DNA of 64,000 bases from Pegea sp. RAD2-039 (GCA_034620365.1 JAQGEQ010000107.1:62001-126000), one strand, 5' to 3'; shown: positions 21,301 through 34,084, numbered from the stretch's first letter. Notes: generated by a model from the sequence alone, not told the origin. Numbers and translations are program-made.

Positions 21301-24300
21301 GCTTGAAACAGGGACACAGATTGAGATCTTGGATCAAGGGATCAACATCTTGGATCAGATTGTGATCGATTGTCAGTGACGTCAGCGCTGGAAGCTTACA
21401 AGGTTCATCACATGACTGAAATGCTGTTAGGTGATTGGACGATAAGTTAAGATGAGTTAATGACGGAAGCCACGTGGTTCGCGACAGTGTGACGTCATCA
21501 ATCATGTTTCCTGATAAGTCGAGAGTTGATAAGACCAACTGGAAATAGAAATTGTTGGACTGTGGACAGGTAGTGACCAGGGACTTACCATTTGGTTGAA
21601 ATGGTCCCAATCTACTGAAGTAAGGTTGTTGTTGGAAGCATTCAAGCGTGATAAGTTCGGGAAGATTTGATTGAGATGTTGAAGTGATTGGAGATTGTTG
21701 GAAGAGATGTCGAGAGAGATGATGGATGTTGGGATTTGATTTGAAGAAAGATTGATTAATTGGTTGTTGTTGATCCTGTAAGAAGATGTTGATGATTAGA
21801 GAAGTTTGGATTTTGTTGAAAGATCTGAAGAGAAAGCAGGAATGTTGATGAGTTAGAAGAGATTATATGAGAAAGATTCGTATTTAATTAGTCTTAAGAT
21901 GAAGTCATGTTTGAATCTTCATAAGAAGAGATGGAAGATATCAGAATGAACTGATGTAACTCTGAGACAAGTTGTTAGAAAGTTTGAAGATCAGAATAAT
22001 TAGAAGATGACGTCATGTTTGCATCTTCAAAAGAAGAGATGGAAGATATCAGAATGAACTGATGTAACTCTGAGACAAGTTGTTAAAGAGTTTGAAGATC
22101 AGAATAATCAGAAGATGACGTCATGTTTGAATCTTCATAAGAAGAGATGGAAGATATCAGAATGAACTGATGTAACTCTGAGACAAGTTGTTAGAAAGTT
22201 TGAAGATCAGAATAATGAGAAGATGACGTCATGTTTGAATCTTCATAAGAAGAGATGGTAAGATATCAGAATGAACTGATGTAACTCTGAGACAAGTTGT
22301 TAGAAAGTTTGAAGATCAGAATAATTAGAAGATGAAGTCATGTTTGAATCTTCATAAGAAGAGATAGAAGATATCAGAATGAACTGATGTAACTCTGAGA
22401 CAAATTGTTAGAGAGATTGAAGATCAGAATAATTAGAAGATGAAGTCATGTTTGAATCTTTATAAGAAGAGATTGAAGATATCAGAATGAACTGATGTAA
22501 CTCTGAGACAAATTGTTAGAGAGATTGAAGATCAGAATAATTAGAAGATGAAGTCATGTTTGAATCTTCATAAGAAGAGATGGAAGATATCAGAATGAAG
22601 AGATGTAGCTCTGAGACCAGTTGTTAGAGAGATTGAAGATCAGAATAATTAGAAGATGAAGTCATGTTTGAATCTTCATAAGAAGAGATTGAAGATATCA
22701 GAATGAACTGATGTAACTCTGAGACAAATTGTTAGAGAGATTGAAGATCAGAATAATTAGAAGATGAAGTCATGTTTGAATCTTCATAAGAAGAGATGGA
22801 AGATATCAGAATGAAGAGATGTAGCTCTGAGACCAGTTGTTAGAGAGATTGAAGATCAGAATAATTAGAAGATGAAGTCATGTTTGAATCTTCATAAGAA
22901 GAGATAGAAGATATCAGAATGAACTGATGTAACTCTGAGACAAATTGTTAGAGAGATTGAAGATCAGAATAATTAGAAGATGAAGTCATGTTTGAATCTT
23001 CATAAGAAGAGATTGAAGATATCAGAATGAACTGATGTAACTCTGAGACAAATTGTTAGAGAGATTGAAGATCAGAATAATTAGAAGATGAAGTCATGTT
23101 TGAATCTTCATAAGAAGAGATGGAAGATATCAGAATGAAGAGATGTAGCTCTGAGACCAGTTGTTAGAGAGATTGAAGATCAGAATAATTAGAAGATGAA
23201 GTCATGTTTGAATCTTCATAAGAAGAGATGGAAGATATCAGAATGAACTGATGTAACTCTGAGACAAGTTGTTAGAAAGTTTGAAGATCAGAATAATTAG
23301 AAGATGAAGTCATGTTTGAATCTTCATAAGAAGAGATAGAAGATATCAGAATGAACTGATGTAACTCTGAGACAAATTGTTAGAGAGATTGAAGATCAGA
23401 ATAATTAGAAGATGTAGTCATGTTTGAATCTTCATAAGAAGAGATGGAAGATATCAGAATGAAGAGATGTAGCTCTGAGACCAGTTGTTAGAGAGATTGA
23501 AGATCAGAATAATTAGAAGATGAAGTCATGTTTGCATCTTCATAAGAAGAGATGGGAAATATCAGAATGAACTGATGTAACTCTGAGACAAATTGTTAGA
23601 GAGATTGAAGATCAGAATAATTAGAAGATGAAGTCATGCTTGAATCTTCATAAGAAGAGATGGGGAGATATCAGAATGAACTAATGTAACTCTGAGACAA
23701 GTTGTTAGAAAGTTTGAAGATCAGAATAATTTACAAATCGATAAATACCTGAGATGAAGAAGATTTTCTAAAGATTCAATCTCTTTTATCACAGTGATGT
23801 CATTATAAGATACATCCAAATATATGAGGGATGTACAATTACTAAATCCATGCAGAGAAGTCAGTTGATTATGAGAAAGATTAAAAGATACTAAAGAAGT
23901 CATCTGCTCACAACAGATCACTTTGATGTTGTTGTAAGATAAATCGATATACTGAAAAAATATCGATTTCAAAATTGTTGTTTGGAAACACTAGACGAAA
24001 TTGATGACGTCATCAATGACGTAATTACTTTTAAGTGAAGCAGATTTTGAAGACCTTCCACAGCAACTAATCCACATTGATTCAGATGAAGATGAGTAAG
24101 TGATAAACAGCGTTCTAGCATCGATAAATTGCGACCTCTAGTGTCAACACGACAGATGTAAACGCGTTCCAGTGTTTCCAAATCTCTTTTTCTTGAATTT
24201 TTTTCTTGATAATATGGCCAAGTAGCTACAGAAATTCATTTCATCACACTTGGTTGAGTTTACGGATTATTGAAAGAATCTTACCGTTGACAAGATCTTC

Positions 24301-27300
24301 TTCTGTGATTGGAGGAAGATGACTTGCTGATGAAGATCTTCGGATGTTTCTTCGGAGTTGTTTTTTGGATGAAATTTTATTTTGAGATGAAATTTGGTGA
24401 TCAGATGGTTGATGTTGTAAAAGTTGTGAGGTAAATGTTTGTGAAAATGTTTGTTGTTTGTTTGAATGTTTGTTTGGTTCTTTCTGTTGTTGTTGTTTCG
24501 GTTGTTGTTCTTTAATTTGTTGTTCTTTAATTTGTTGTTCCTTCAGTTGTTGTTCTTTCAGTTGTTGTTCTTTCATTTGTTGTTCTTTCATTTGTTGTTC
24601 CTTCATTTGTTGTTCCTTCATTTGTTGTTCTTTGATTTTTTGTTTCTTCATTTGTTGTTCTTTAATTTTTTGTTCTTTCAGTTGTTGTTCTTTCAGTTGT
24701 TGTTCCTTCAGTTGTTGTTCCTTCAGTTGTTGTTCCTTCATTTGTTGTTCTTTCAGTTGTTGTTCCTTCAGTTGTTGTTCTTTAATTTGTTTTTCTTTAA
24801 TTTTCTGTTCTTTAATTTGTTGTTCCTTCAGTTGTTGTTCTTTAATTTTTTGTTCTTTGATTTGTTGTTCTTTAATTTGTTGTTCCTTCATTTGTTGTTC
24901 TTTAATTTGTTGTTCCTTCAGTTGTTGTTCTTTAATTTGTTGTTCTTTCATTTGTTGTTCCTTCAGTTGTTGTTCTTTCAGTTGTTGTTCTTTAATTTGT
25001 TGTTCTTTCATTTGTTGTTCCTTCAGTTGTTGTTCTTTAATTTGTTGTTCTTTCATTTGTTGTTCCTTCAGTTGTTGTTCTTTCAGTTGTTGTTCCTTCA
25101 GTTGTTGTTCCTTCAGTTGTTGTTCCTTCAGTTGTTGTTCTTTAATTTTTTGTTCCTTCATTTGTTGTTCTTTAATTTGTTGTTCCTTCAGTTGTTGTTC
25201 TTTCAGTTGTTGTTCTTTAATTTGTTGTTCTTTCATTTGTTGTTCCTTCAGTTGTTGTTCTTTAATTTTTTGTTCCTTCATTTGTTGTTCTTTAATTTGT
25301 TGTTCTTTCAGTTGTTGTTCTTTCAGTTGTTGTTCTTTCAGTTGTTGTTCTTTAATTTGTTGTTCTTTCAGTTGTTGTTCTTTAATTTGTTGTTCCTTCA
25401 GTTGTTGTTCTTTAATTTGTTGTTCCTTCAGTTGTTGTTCTTTAATTTGTTGTTCTTTCAATCTCTCTTTTTCTTTTTTTATTTCTTCTTTTTCACGAAT
25501 TTTCATATCTTCTAATTCCTTCATTTTTTCAACTTTTTTTCTTTCAATTTCAACTTTCTTGATTCGCTCTTCGAAACGTTGTTGATGAACAGCTTCAATT
25601 TTCTTCTGAAGAACTTCCGAATATTCTCTCCTTACTAAATAACCACGAAAAAAACTCTATAAACGAAAAACCTCAATAAATAACACATTTCAGCTACAAA
25701 AAAAATTAATGGCAGCGGTGGGATTCGAACCCACGCCATCGAAATGACTGGTGCCTTAAACCAGCGCCTTAGACCGCTCGGCCACGCTACCCACAACAAC
25801 GATTAATATATGAGAGTTTTAACCTTAAATTGTGAACAATTAGTAAATATTTTTTATAAGTTGTATATAATTTAATAGCTACAAATACTCAACTGTTTAT
25901 ACCTGTATTTTAACAGCATTTTTTTCTTCTTTTTTTGATTTAAAGTTTATTTTTTCTGCTTGTAATTGATTAAGTTTATCTTGTTCGATTTTAGCAGATT
26001 CAATTAATTTGATTTCTTCTTTTTTTCTATCATTTTCAATCTCTTCAAGAGTTGCTCTTATTTCTAAATTCATTTCATCAATTGAAGTCTGAAATACAAA
26101 TAAATTAATTAGATTTAATCTTAAGAGATAACTATTGCTTAAAATTTCAAATTTGTAACTTTATTTTATAAAACTTTGAAACACAAAATTAAAAATATTA
26201 AATTAGAAGAATATTTATAAATTCAAACTCAGATATAAACTACTCAGGAATCTGGTTGACTTTGAACAAGTTTCACAACACACCAACTATCATATAAACT
26301 CATTTAAAGTTTAATTATTTGATGTATAATTAGATTAAATCAAAATTTGCCATAAAATTGAAGAAATTATTTAATAAAATTGATTAAAAACAAATTAAAA
26401 CTTAAAAGATTGAAAATAAATCACTTTTTTAACAATAAACAGATAAAGAAATTATTATTATTTTACACATGATCATAAAATATAATTTATAATTCTCTAT
26501 TATATCTATTTACAAAATGATATTATTGTTTCTGTAAACAAACTGAAATTATAAATTTTAATTTTTAAGAATAAGGATTGATTAATTGTAAATATGTGAA
26601 AATGTTTATTAATAAAGAAACCAAAGATAACAGAGTGAAGAAAACTATATTTTGCTCAACTTTAAATCAGATAATACAAGATAAGCTAAATCATAAATTG
26701 CTAAAATAAATGATTAAAAGTAAAAAGATTTTTTTCTGTAAGAAGTTATTTGATATAAAATAAATCTAAATCTTTAAAATTATGATGAAAATTATAACTA
26801 ACCTCTTCATTCTGTGAATGAAGTATTATTTGATTAATTCTTGATTGTCTGTCTTGTATTCTTTCTTCAATTTGCTTCATATCATCTAACAAGTTATCAT
26901 CATAAACACAATGAGACTTGTAAACACCAAGTCCATTTATATACATCTCATATTCAGTGTTTTCATATGTCTAGATTAACAAAAATTGATAAACATAGTG
27001 AATTATAATCAATTATTAATTATATCTCTTAAAATTAACAACTAATTATAAAAATATTTTGATAGTAGAGCTAATTAGTTAAAGGTATATAAAATAATTT
27101 AAAAATTATAAATTTTTATGATTAAAAATTATAATATAATAAAAAACTTTATAATTTGATAAATAACTGAAAAAGAATGTTTATAAATGCTACTGAATTA
27201 AAACCAAAGTTTTTGCTAGATATTTGCTATTTGAATTATCAAAATTAGTTATTTATTAAAAGTATAAATTAGAAAATAATTCCATCAAATTGAAGTTGAA

Positions 27301-28666
27301 CCTCTAATAAATGTTCATCATCTTCAAATAGATCATCAACAGAATCATTTGAATCTGTAATTTCGATTTTTCAGCTAGATAATTAAAAAACTATTTCTAC
27401 TTATACAAATTTTACTTACTTTTTAGGATTTGGTTTTTATTTTTTTGAGTATTGGATAAATTTTTGTTGATCTGCAAATAAAAAAATACTTTTTAGTGTG
27501 GTGGTAAGTCAACTTTATCATTTAAATCATTATTACTAATTAGCTTTTTAGTGTACTCGTTAAAGAATAAGTTATAAAAATAGATATAATTATATATATA
27601 TTATACAATATATAATATATATAAATAAGATTTATAAATCAGTTAAATGACTAAATTATAAAAGTATATTTAAAAGTATTTCATTTAATTTTAAAATATA
27701 TTTAAAAGTGTTTAAAGACAAATTTATATATTTAAAAAAATTAAAACCTAAAGGTGGTTTTTTAACATATCAAAAAGTTTAAATGGTTTTAAATTTCAAT
27801 TCTCACAATTTGAAATGTGTCATCAACATCTTTTAGAATTTGTTCAGTTTTCAGCTGCTGATTAGAAGAATTTTGGAGGAATAGTTCTAACCATTTAGAT
27901 TCTATAAAAAAGATGAATTCATATAAAGTAATTAATTTAAACAAGAGCTAGATACTGAAAACAAAATAGAATTGATAAAATAAATAATTTATAGTTTAAA
28001 AATAACTTTAAAATATATTTTATAAATCTTAATATAATAAAAGAAACATAAAAAATATACAGATGTAAGATTAAGATAAAAAAAGGAAATAATTGTGACT
28101 TATATTTGTATCATAATTAGAAAATAAGTTTAGTTTAAAAGAAAATATCTGAGTAATAAACAAGATTATAAAAAATATGAAAAATTATGAAAAGTATTTC
28201 AAAAATATCAATAAAAATAAAATTCAAAAAAGTTCTAGAATAAAATTATAATTAAAAATTAATTAACAAATAAAGATATGAACAAATTTTTTATTTTCAG
28301 ATATTTATTACAAATCAAAATCAATTATAAATATTTACAATTTTATAACAATTTTAAAAATTTTAAAAGTAATGTAGATGATTAAAATATGAAAATAATT
28401 TAATTGAAAACTTGAAATGATAATTTATAATTAAAATAATTAATTTATTTATTAAAACTTACTTAGTAAACATCAAATCTAAAATAAGAAAGAAAAACTA
28501 ATCTAAACATTTATAAAATGTAAATAAATTTGTTTACTAAAACGATAAACAAATAAAAGTAAATTCAAAAACCTTTATTGTCTTCAAATACTTCTTCTAC
28601 GGAACCAAACTTATTTTCTTCATAAATATAAGATTCTTCTGAAAAATCAGATGATTTAGTATTCAT
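18331..28666 (-). CDS. LRRIQ1: LRRIQ1-like: IQ motif, KEQQ-repeat region and leucine-rich repeats (18 exons)
   Basis: Exons by GT/AG and frame, 5' to 3' on minus: 28573-28666, 27807-27901, 27420-27471, 27302-27354, 26803-26970, 25903-26088, 24285-25656, 24029-24183, 23749-23951, 21589-21775, 20985-21538, 20121-20523, 19931-20059, about 19334-19545, 19069 to 19274/19279, 18670-18736, 18521-18592, 18331-18414 (stop). Phases agree through exon 13; the borders of exons 14/15 and 16/17 are uncertain. The protein is about 1,430 residues. An acidic N-terminus is followed by an IQ motif across the exon 6/7 junction (AVKIQ|SFFRGYLVRREY, about 212-228), a KEQQ-repeat helix (about 282-600), leucine-rich repeats (about 675-950), a DDVINQSPSHDG repeat region, and a C-terminal ERITNEW...LKRARKM segment. 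Domain order and the last motif match LRRIQ1, a calmodulin-binding-type protein of ciliated animals. It is unrelated to the surrounding receptor cluster. Confidence 0.85.
18767..19058. repeat. 102-bp tandem repeat in an LRRIQ1 intron (2.8 copies)
   Basis: Units starting attatttatgtcttcag occur at 18767, 18869 and 18971; the third is partial. It lies entirely in the intron between exons 15 and 16. Confidence 0.9.
20121..20400 (-). repeat. Coding 36-bp minisatellite with embedded TGACGTCA
   Basis: About seven in-frame units encode DDVINQSPSHDG within exon 12 of the LRRIQ1-like gene. Most units carry GATGACGTCATC, the palindromic CRE octamer, as the codons for Asp-Asp-Val-Ile. The track of MTSSTNHLLM peptides on the same strand is the wrong frame: the splice phase from exon 11 (NQKI|R FYLNGVKEA) selects the DDVI frame. 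Confidence 0.9.
21893..23731. repeat. 108-bp tandem satellite, array 2 (about 17 units), intronic
   Basis: Units begin gttgttagaa and recur at exactly 108 bp (21971, 22079, 22187 onward to about 23701). They fill nearly the whole intron between exons 9 and 10 of the LRRIQ1-like gene. At least two subtypes (gatgtaactctgagacaaat and gatgtagctctgagaccagt) occur in a partly periodic order, suggesting higher-order units. The array is homologous to 4726-5950. Confidence 0.95.
24505..25460 (-). repeat. Coding 15-bp minisatellite (KEQQ repeats)
   Basis: About 63 in-frame 15-bp units encode KEQQL, KEQQI or KEQQM (occasionally KEQK) inside exon 7. The predicted product is a very long uninterrupted charged helix. 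The antisense Cys/Phe/Leu-rich frames here are shadows. Confidence 0.95.
25699..25708 (-). terminator. Pol III terminator of tRNA-Leu
   Basis: The minus strand reads about nine consecutive T's a few bases after the tRNA 3' end. Confidence 0.75.
25710..25791 (-). tRNA. tRNA-Leu (anticodon AAG)
   Basis: 82 nt, starting GGTAGCGTGGCCGAGCGG, with anticodon stem CTGGT/ACCAG around loop TTAAGGC, a long variable arm, the B box GGGTTCGAATCCC and acceptor end GCTGCCA. It closely matches the standard animal tRNA-Leu(AAG). A run of T's on the minus strand just after it (about 25700-25708) is a Pol III terminator. It appears functional. Confidence 0.95.
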
Positions 28667-29261
28667 TTTTAATAATTTAATTTAACTTTAGAGTATTTTC
28701 ACTGAACTTGTATCAGTCGCTATGACCATGTTAATTAAATTGAAATTGAAGACATGACATGACTATTATGGCGTTTTGGTTGCTATACGGTTAACGGTTT
28801 GTTTAAAAAACTATTTTTGTGTCTAAATTTTTTAAAAAGATTTTTATATTTTTAATTAAGCATTTTCTTTAGAAATTACTAGCTCTTTAATGCAACGAAT
28901 ACTATGTTACCGATAGTTTAATGATTTTACGAAAAATCAATGTTTTTATTCGACTAACTAGATGTTTTCATCAGATTTTGAACTCTATATTTTGAAATTA
29001 TAAAAGATTTATTTTTTATTAGTTTTCTTGAATTAACATAAACATATTTACTTTTTTGTCATGTTTAATAATTTTGTAGAAATTTTGTTTCTTTAAAACT
29101 CCTGCTTAGATTATCGTAGATTTTTTTAATTACGAAATAACGTAATACAACAAATGCAGCGAACACAATATCACTCCACAGAAATAAAATTAAAAACGTC
29201 TCAGATAAATGTGATTGATATTAGTAATGTTTAATTTTTATTTTGATATTTCTAACTTAAC
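28667..29261. other. 5' flank of the LRRIQ1-like gene
   Basis: No gene seen. Slightly richer in CG dinucleotides near 28720-28800, consistent with a promoter region. Confidence 0.35.
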
Positions 29262-29330
29262 AGATATTATTTGTGAGATTGTGTGTTAGCGAGAGATGCT
29301 CTCTTCAAGCATTTATTGTAATAAATAGAT
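29262..29330 (+). mobile_element. 3' end of dispersed hairpin-tailed element (short copy)
   Basis: It begins atttgtgagattgtgtgtta, then has a degenerate hairpin, catttattg and taataaata. Confidence 0.8.
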
Positions 29331-30039
29331 GTCTTTCGGCTAAAAATGTTAAATTAAAACAGTATGTATAAAATGACTTTTACTTTCATTCGAACGAATT
29401 GTTAAAGATTTTACATAATAAGTCCTTTAAAACTGTTCGTTTTGATTAGATCATCATAGCGACAGCAAAAACTGCGTCATAAACTCAAAAATCTTTACTT
29501 CCATCCATAAATCAACAGAAAAATCTTTTCAAAAATCTGTTGGAATTCTACCTTATTATCATTTGTAACTTCAAATATTCAATTTTTTCTTTGCTTCTGT
29601 TTACTTTCTTCCAATATTTCATCATGAATAGAACATTTTTCCGTTAATAACAAATTCATTTAAATAATATTTTTGAATGAAACATTTTGAAAAACAAAAA
29701 AAATATCTTCAGTTTAAAAATTAGTTTTAAGGCTGTAAGATTTTAATGATTTGTTAAATATCTGATCTATCTGAACTTTTCTAGATACTGGTTACTGGTA
29801 AACAATAAAAACAGATCATTTAAAAAAGCTATTTTTATTTATTCATGAAAATTTATAAATTAAATATGATATAAATACTTTTATAAATATTTCATGATCT
29901 CTCTTGTAAATAACTGTTATAAAATTTATAAATTTAAAACTCTTATTTAATAGAACCTGACTAAAACTAAATCAAAAAACAGTTTTTGAAATTTTGAAAA
30001 GAAATTTTATTCATTTTTTCATAAATCTCACAAATAGAA
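29331..30039. other. Intergenic, nothing recognised
   Basis: AT-rich DNA; includes the 3' flank of the minus-strand gene 30040. Confidence 0.35.
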
Positions 30040-30750
30040 TTATGATAAAGAAAAAAATGGTTTCATAGCAAGATATTGTTCCTCCACCACATCATCATTA
30101 TTCAGATCAACTTGATTAAGAGAGAGTCTTTGATTGTGATGATTAGGGACATCGTAAATAGGTTCATCATTAGTTTTCTTACTTTCGTTAGCCTCATAAG
30201 AAATTTCTTGATAAATACTCTCATCTCCATTAAGAAGATCAACATCCAGTTCCACATAGATTTTATTATTGATCTTAGTAACTACATTTCGATGAGAATT
30301 TATTGGTTGCATTTCAATATCCTCAGAAGACAATTTTCGCTTCTGTAATTTTGAATATATTTTCATAATTGCTAGAAAAGATACAGCTGTGATCACAAGA
30401 CACAAACAAATTAGAAGAATAATGTTTGCACCGAACAGGAATCCATTATCATTATTAAATGAAAATTTGTTTAACAAATCATATTCTGTTCTCAAATTGT
30501 AGTTTTTGATTTCATGATTACCATTGAAAAAACTGTGAACTCTCAAAACTTGTTTCTTATTCTCATCATAACAGCAATCAACCAATTTTTCTGACATTTT
30601 ATTCACTTCATCATATAAAGGTTCCAGATCTCCATTTTGTTGTTCACATTCCTTAATTGGTTTATTTCTATCATCTATTTCAGATCCTTCATTAATCTGA
30701 CAAATACTTGAAACAAATAATTCTTGATCTTGTATTTGAATTTGAAACAT
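30040..30750 (-). CDS. Receptor with truncated lectin-like domain but intact tyrosine tail (cluster member 4)
   Basis: 236 residues. Residues 13-60 match the first third of the family domain (VSSICQINEGSEIDD, KECEQQNGDLEPL, EVNKMSEKLVDCC). The N-terminal cysteine and everything from the WIGL strand to the closing cysteine are gone, replaced by about 45 unrelated residues. The membrane helix (105-129) and the tail are intact, with KIYVEL, SIYQEI (fits ITIM), IYDVP and a C-terminal YLAM (YxxM). The frame is uninterrupted over 711 bp, so selection on the tail is plausible; it could also be a young pseudogene. The tail resembles 48848 and 53018. Confidence 0.75.
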   Translation of the reverse strand: MFQIQIQDQELFVSSICQINEGSEIDDRNKPIKECEQQNGDLEPLYDEVNKMSEKLVDCCYDENKKQVLRVHSFFNGNHEIKNYNLRTEYDLLNKFSFNNDNGFLFGANIILLICLCLVITAVSFLAIMKIYSKLQKRKLSSEDIEMQPINSHRNVVTKINNKIYVELDVDLLNGDESIYQEISYEANESKKTNDEPIYDVPNHHNQRLSLNQVDLNNDDVVEEQYLAMKPFFSLS

Positions 30751-33700
30751 TAAAAAAACTTTTTAATTATCTAATAATGTAATTACCAATTCTTTAATTT
30801 CTGTAAAACATTAAAAGTTTAAACTTTTCTACATTAAACTCTATAAAATTCTTTTTAATATATCCTAAGTAGAAAAAAGATATAAAAAGCAGTTTTATTA
30901 ATAAACTATCAAACATTTTGAATAAGCAAGAAAGAAAACTAGACCTTTAGTCGGATTGGTTATGCAAAATAAACACTTTCTAAAAAATAAAAGTTTGTTT
31001 TTTTACAAAAAAAGCATTTTGAAGTAAAAAACAAAAATGAATTTCTTAGGAATGATAATATATAATTCAAATTTTAGTTGATGTATTAATTTCAGAAACT
31101 TGCAAACAACCTAGTATGCTTGAAGATGTAGAGACATGCTTTTTCACAATTTTTAGTTATTTTCTAGTTAAATTTCTTCCTATTCTAACATCCAATCATC
31201 TTAAGAAAACTGGTTTTGTTTTTGAAATATTTTTTTACAAATCATCTAAAAGTGAATTCACCCAAATAATTACTTTGGTAATTTCTGTTAAGTTATAAAA
31301 AATCAAATTATTCTTTTCTAAAACTTTGTATAAAGTTCAAATTGAAATTAACTTTGTTTTCTAAACATTGTACACTTTAGCTTTAAACATCATAAGTTAA
31401 ACTGTTTTTGTTATGATAAAAATGTTTTAAGGTTTTGATATTTTTTATCTCTTATTAGTTAAATCTTTAATAAAAAGAATAATAATTAAATAAATCTTTA
31501 AAAAATTTTTAAACGCTTTAATAAAAAGATCTTTAACTTAGAACCAATTTTTATTTTAGAACATCGTTTATAGTGTACAACTGGTTCTATGGGACCTTAT
31601 AGCAAAAGTTGAACTGTAATTCCTAGAAAGTAGTTTCCAATTTTCCTAGTATTGGTAACTACTTATCTCAACTTTGTTTTAAAAGGTTTATTTGGTGAAA
31701 AGTTCAAAAATTTCTGAAACGGCTTAAATTTAATTTTAATTCAATTACGAGTTTAGTTTTAATGTTGTTTAGAGTACAAATAGAAAAAGAAAACAAGAAA
31801 ACTATGTAATTGGAAAAACAAGTTGACTGTGAACTATATTATTTGTTTGAAGTTTCTTGATTTTATTAAAACTTAAACTAGTTTTTAAATTGTAAATTAG
31901 AAAATTAAAGATCTAATACAATTGAAACTACAAGACTGGAAAACAAAGTTTCATTTTAAAGCTTATCAATATTTGTTTAAACATTAGAAAATATCGTAGT
32001 ATTTGAAAATTGATATTATTTAAAATTCATAAATGATAAAAGAAAATTGAAGATTAGTCTAATATTACAAATATAGAAATTTTAGCCGAACATATTTAAA
32101 ATACCAATTATTTCTTTATAAGACAAACGGTTGTCATTCAGATAAACTTACAATAGAAAGCTGATGTTGTAAATGAAATATATGTTTGACTAAATGTTGT
32201 TTTCAACGTCTTACTCTTTAAAGTTTAGCGTATAGATAATCTAAAAATGTAACCATTAAAGTTCAACGTCTTCTAAAAGAACTTTAAGTGGTTATTTTAA
32301 ATAATTATATGATTTTTTTAATGACAGTATTTATAAATTATTTATTAAATTATAACTCATTTATTAAATGATATATATAATAGTATTAATATTTTTCTAT
32401 GTTTTAATTCTTTTAAAATTTCGTTTTAGGTACTTTTTTTTATAGAATTAAGTTTTACGTTCAAAACACATGGCCAACTTAAAGTTTTTTATTTTTGTTT
32501 TACAATTTATGTTGTTATAAATTTATAGTTTCATCTTTCAAACTTACTTTATAAAAACTTATTCTATGAATTTAAATTTTAGATAATTAGTATAATTAAT
32601 TAATCACTAAATTATCAGAATAGTTATAAAAGTATAACTTTAAAATATTTAAAATAAATATATTTTTTAATAATTTAATTTTTGTGGTTGAGTATTTTGT
32701 AGTTTTTCTAATTAATTTTATAACTAAAAATAAAAAAGATTTATATATTTAATACTTTTTGTTATGCTTCTATAATTTTGTTGATTTTAAAAAAAATATA
32801 TTTAGTTTTATATATTTTAAAAAGTTTTTTATTAATTCAATCAATATAAACATTACTTTTAGAAGAGATTAAAAGAGATCCTTTTGATATTTTAATGAAG
32901 AAGAAAGAGGTATTTGCTTTTTATAATTTTTTATAAAAAATATATGCCTGTCTTAGCCATGTTTTTTTCTTCCTGAATTTTAGAGCTTTATTCAAAATTG
33001 ATATATTTAAAATGTTCTGATTATAATTTAATTTTATGTAAATCTAGAATTTAAATGTCTTTAAGGTCTTCTTATATTTTTAAATCTGAAAAACTTCTTT
33101 TTAGACTAAAGTGAATATAATAATAAAAATAATTAATTATTGCAAATTATTCTTATATATAAATAAATTTTTTTTATTCTTCTTTCTGTTCTTGGTTTAA
33201 AGCTTGATTTGAAATCTGTTCATTTTGATAAATACTATTATTGAAAGAAGCAAGATATTATAAACTATATTTTCTTATTGATTGTAAAAATTATCTGAAA
33301 TGTTAGATCATCGTTTTATGCATTTTATATTTACATATTTATACATTATCTAGATTAAAATAAAATATGTTATTGTTCTTTATCAGATACTTTAATAATT
33401 TCAATTTCTGCTTAAGAAAATTAAGATTTTATTTTATTTAAGATTTGTTTAATGGAACTTAAGAATTGATTTAATAAAGTTTTTTGTAAGATTCTATTGT
33501 TAGCTGTTTATAACAGTTTCAAAATCAATTTTACTTCAAGTCCTCGAGGCAAATTATGGGTTTTTATTTTAGTTTTGTGGTTAATTATTTTACCAACTCT
33601 TTCAATTTATACATTGATGTTGTTAATTAATCACTTTTATAGTTTTTTTTACTGAATTTTAAAATTTTAGACATTTTATAAACTTTTTGTTGCTTGATTA

Positions 33701-34084
33701 ATGAGTTTTAATTCTTTAAACTTTTTTACAGGTTTTGAAGTAATTTTTATATTTTATAAATTCATTTGATGACTTTCTAATCTTCTTTTAGGTTAATTTG
33801 ATGAGAAACAAAAGTTGATTCCATTGACATTAACATTTTTCATAATTCTATAGAATTATAAATTTATAAATATACATAATATTTATAAATATACTCTGTT
33901 ATTGTCATTAGCTTGCATTGTCATTAGAATTTGATGACAAATTATAATTATCAATTACTAATTGGAAACATTTTGTTAGATTGTAGAGCTAATTTTGATT
34001 ATAAGTTCAAGACAAATAATTATAAAATATATTATAAATAATTATCGAACTTTTGTAGTTTCTCACAAGACATATACTGGTGTC
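30751..34084. other. 3.3 kb intergenic gap
   Basis: Very AT-rich. The 60-codon frame at 31116 follows an acceptor-like TTAATTTCAG but shows no recognised motif. No RNA gene or dispersed element was identified. Confidence 0.35.

Larger units (their letters stand above)
25657..25902 (-). other. LRRIQ1 intron 6 hosting a tRNA gene
   Basis: The intron separates AVKIQ from SFFRGYLVRR of the IQ motif, and the only feature in it is the tRNA-Leu gene in the same orientation as the host. Confidence 0.75.

Noticed and set aside
24458-25585. Long Cys/Ser- and Leu/Phe-rich plus-strand frames
   Set aside because: They are antisense shadows of the KEQQ coding minisatellite; splice phases and motifs support only the minus-strand frame.
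28463-28478. 16-nt mini-exon with good splice sites in LRRIQ1 intron 1
   Set aside because: Including it breaks the frame (stop in the next exon); skipping it joins exon 1 to 27901 in perfect phase.
31116-31298. 60-codon frame after an acceptor-like site
   Set aside because: No motif, no partner exons and AT-driven composition.
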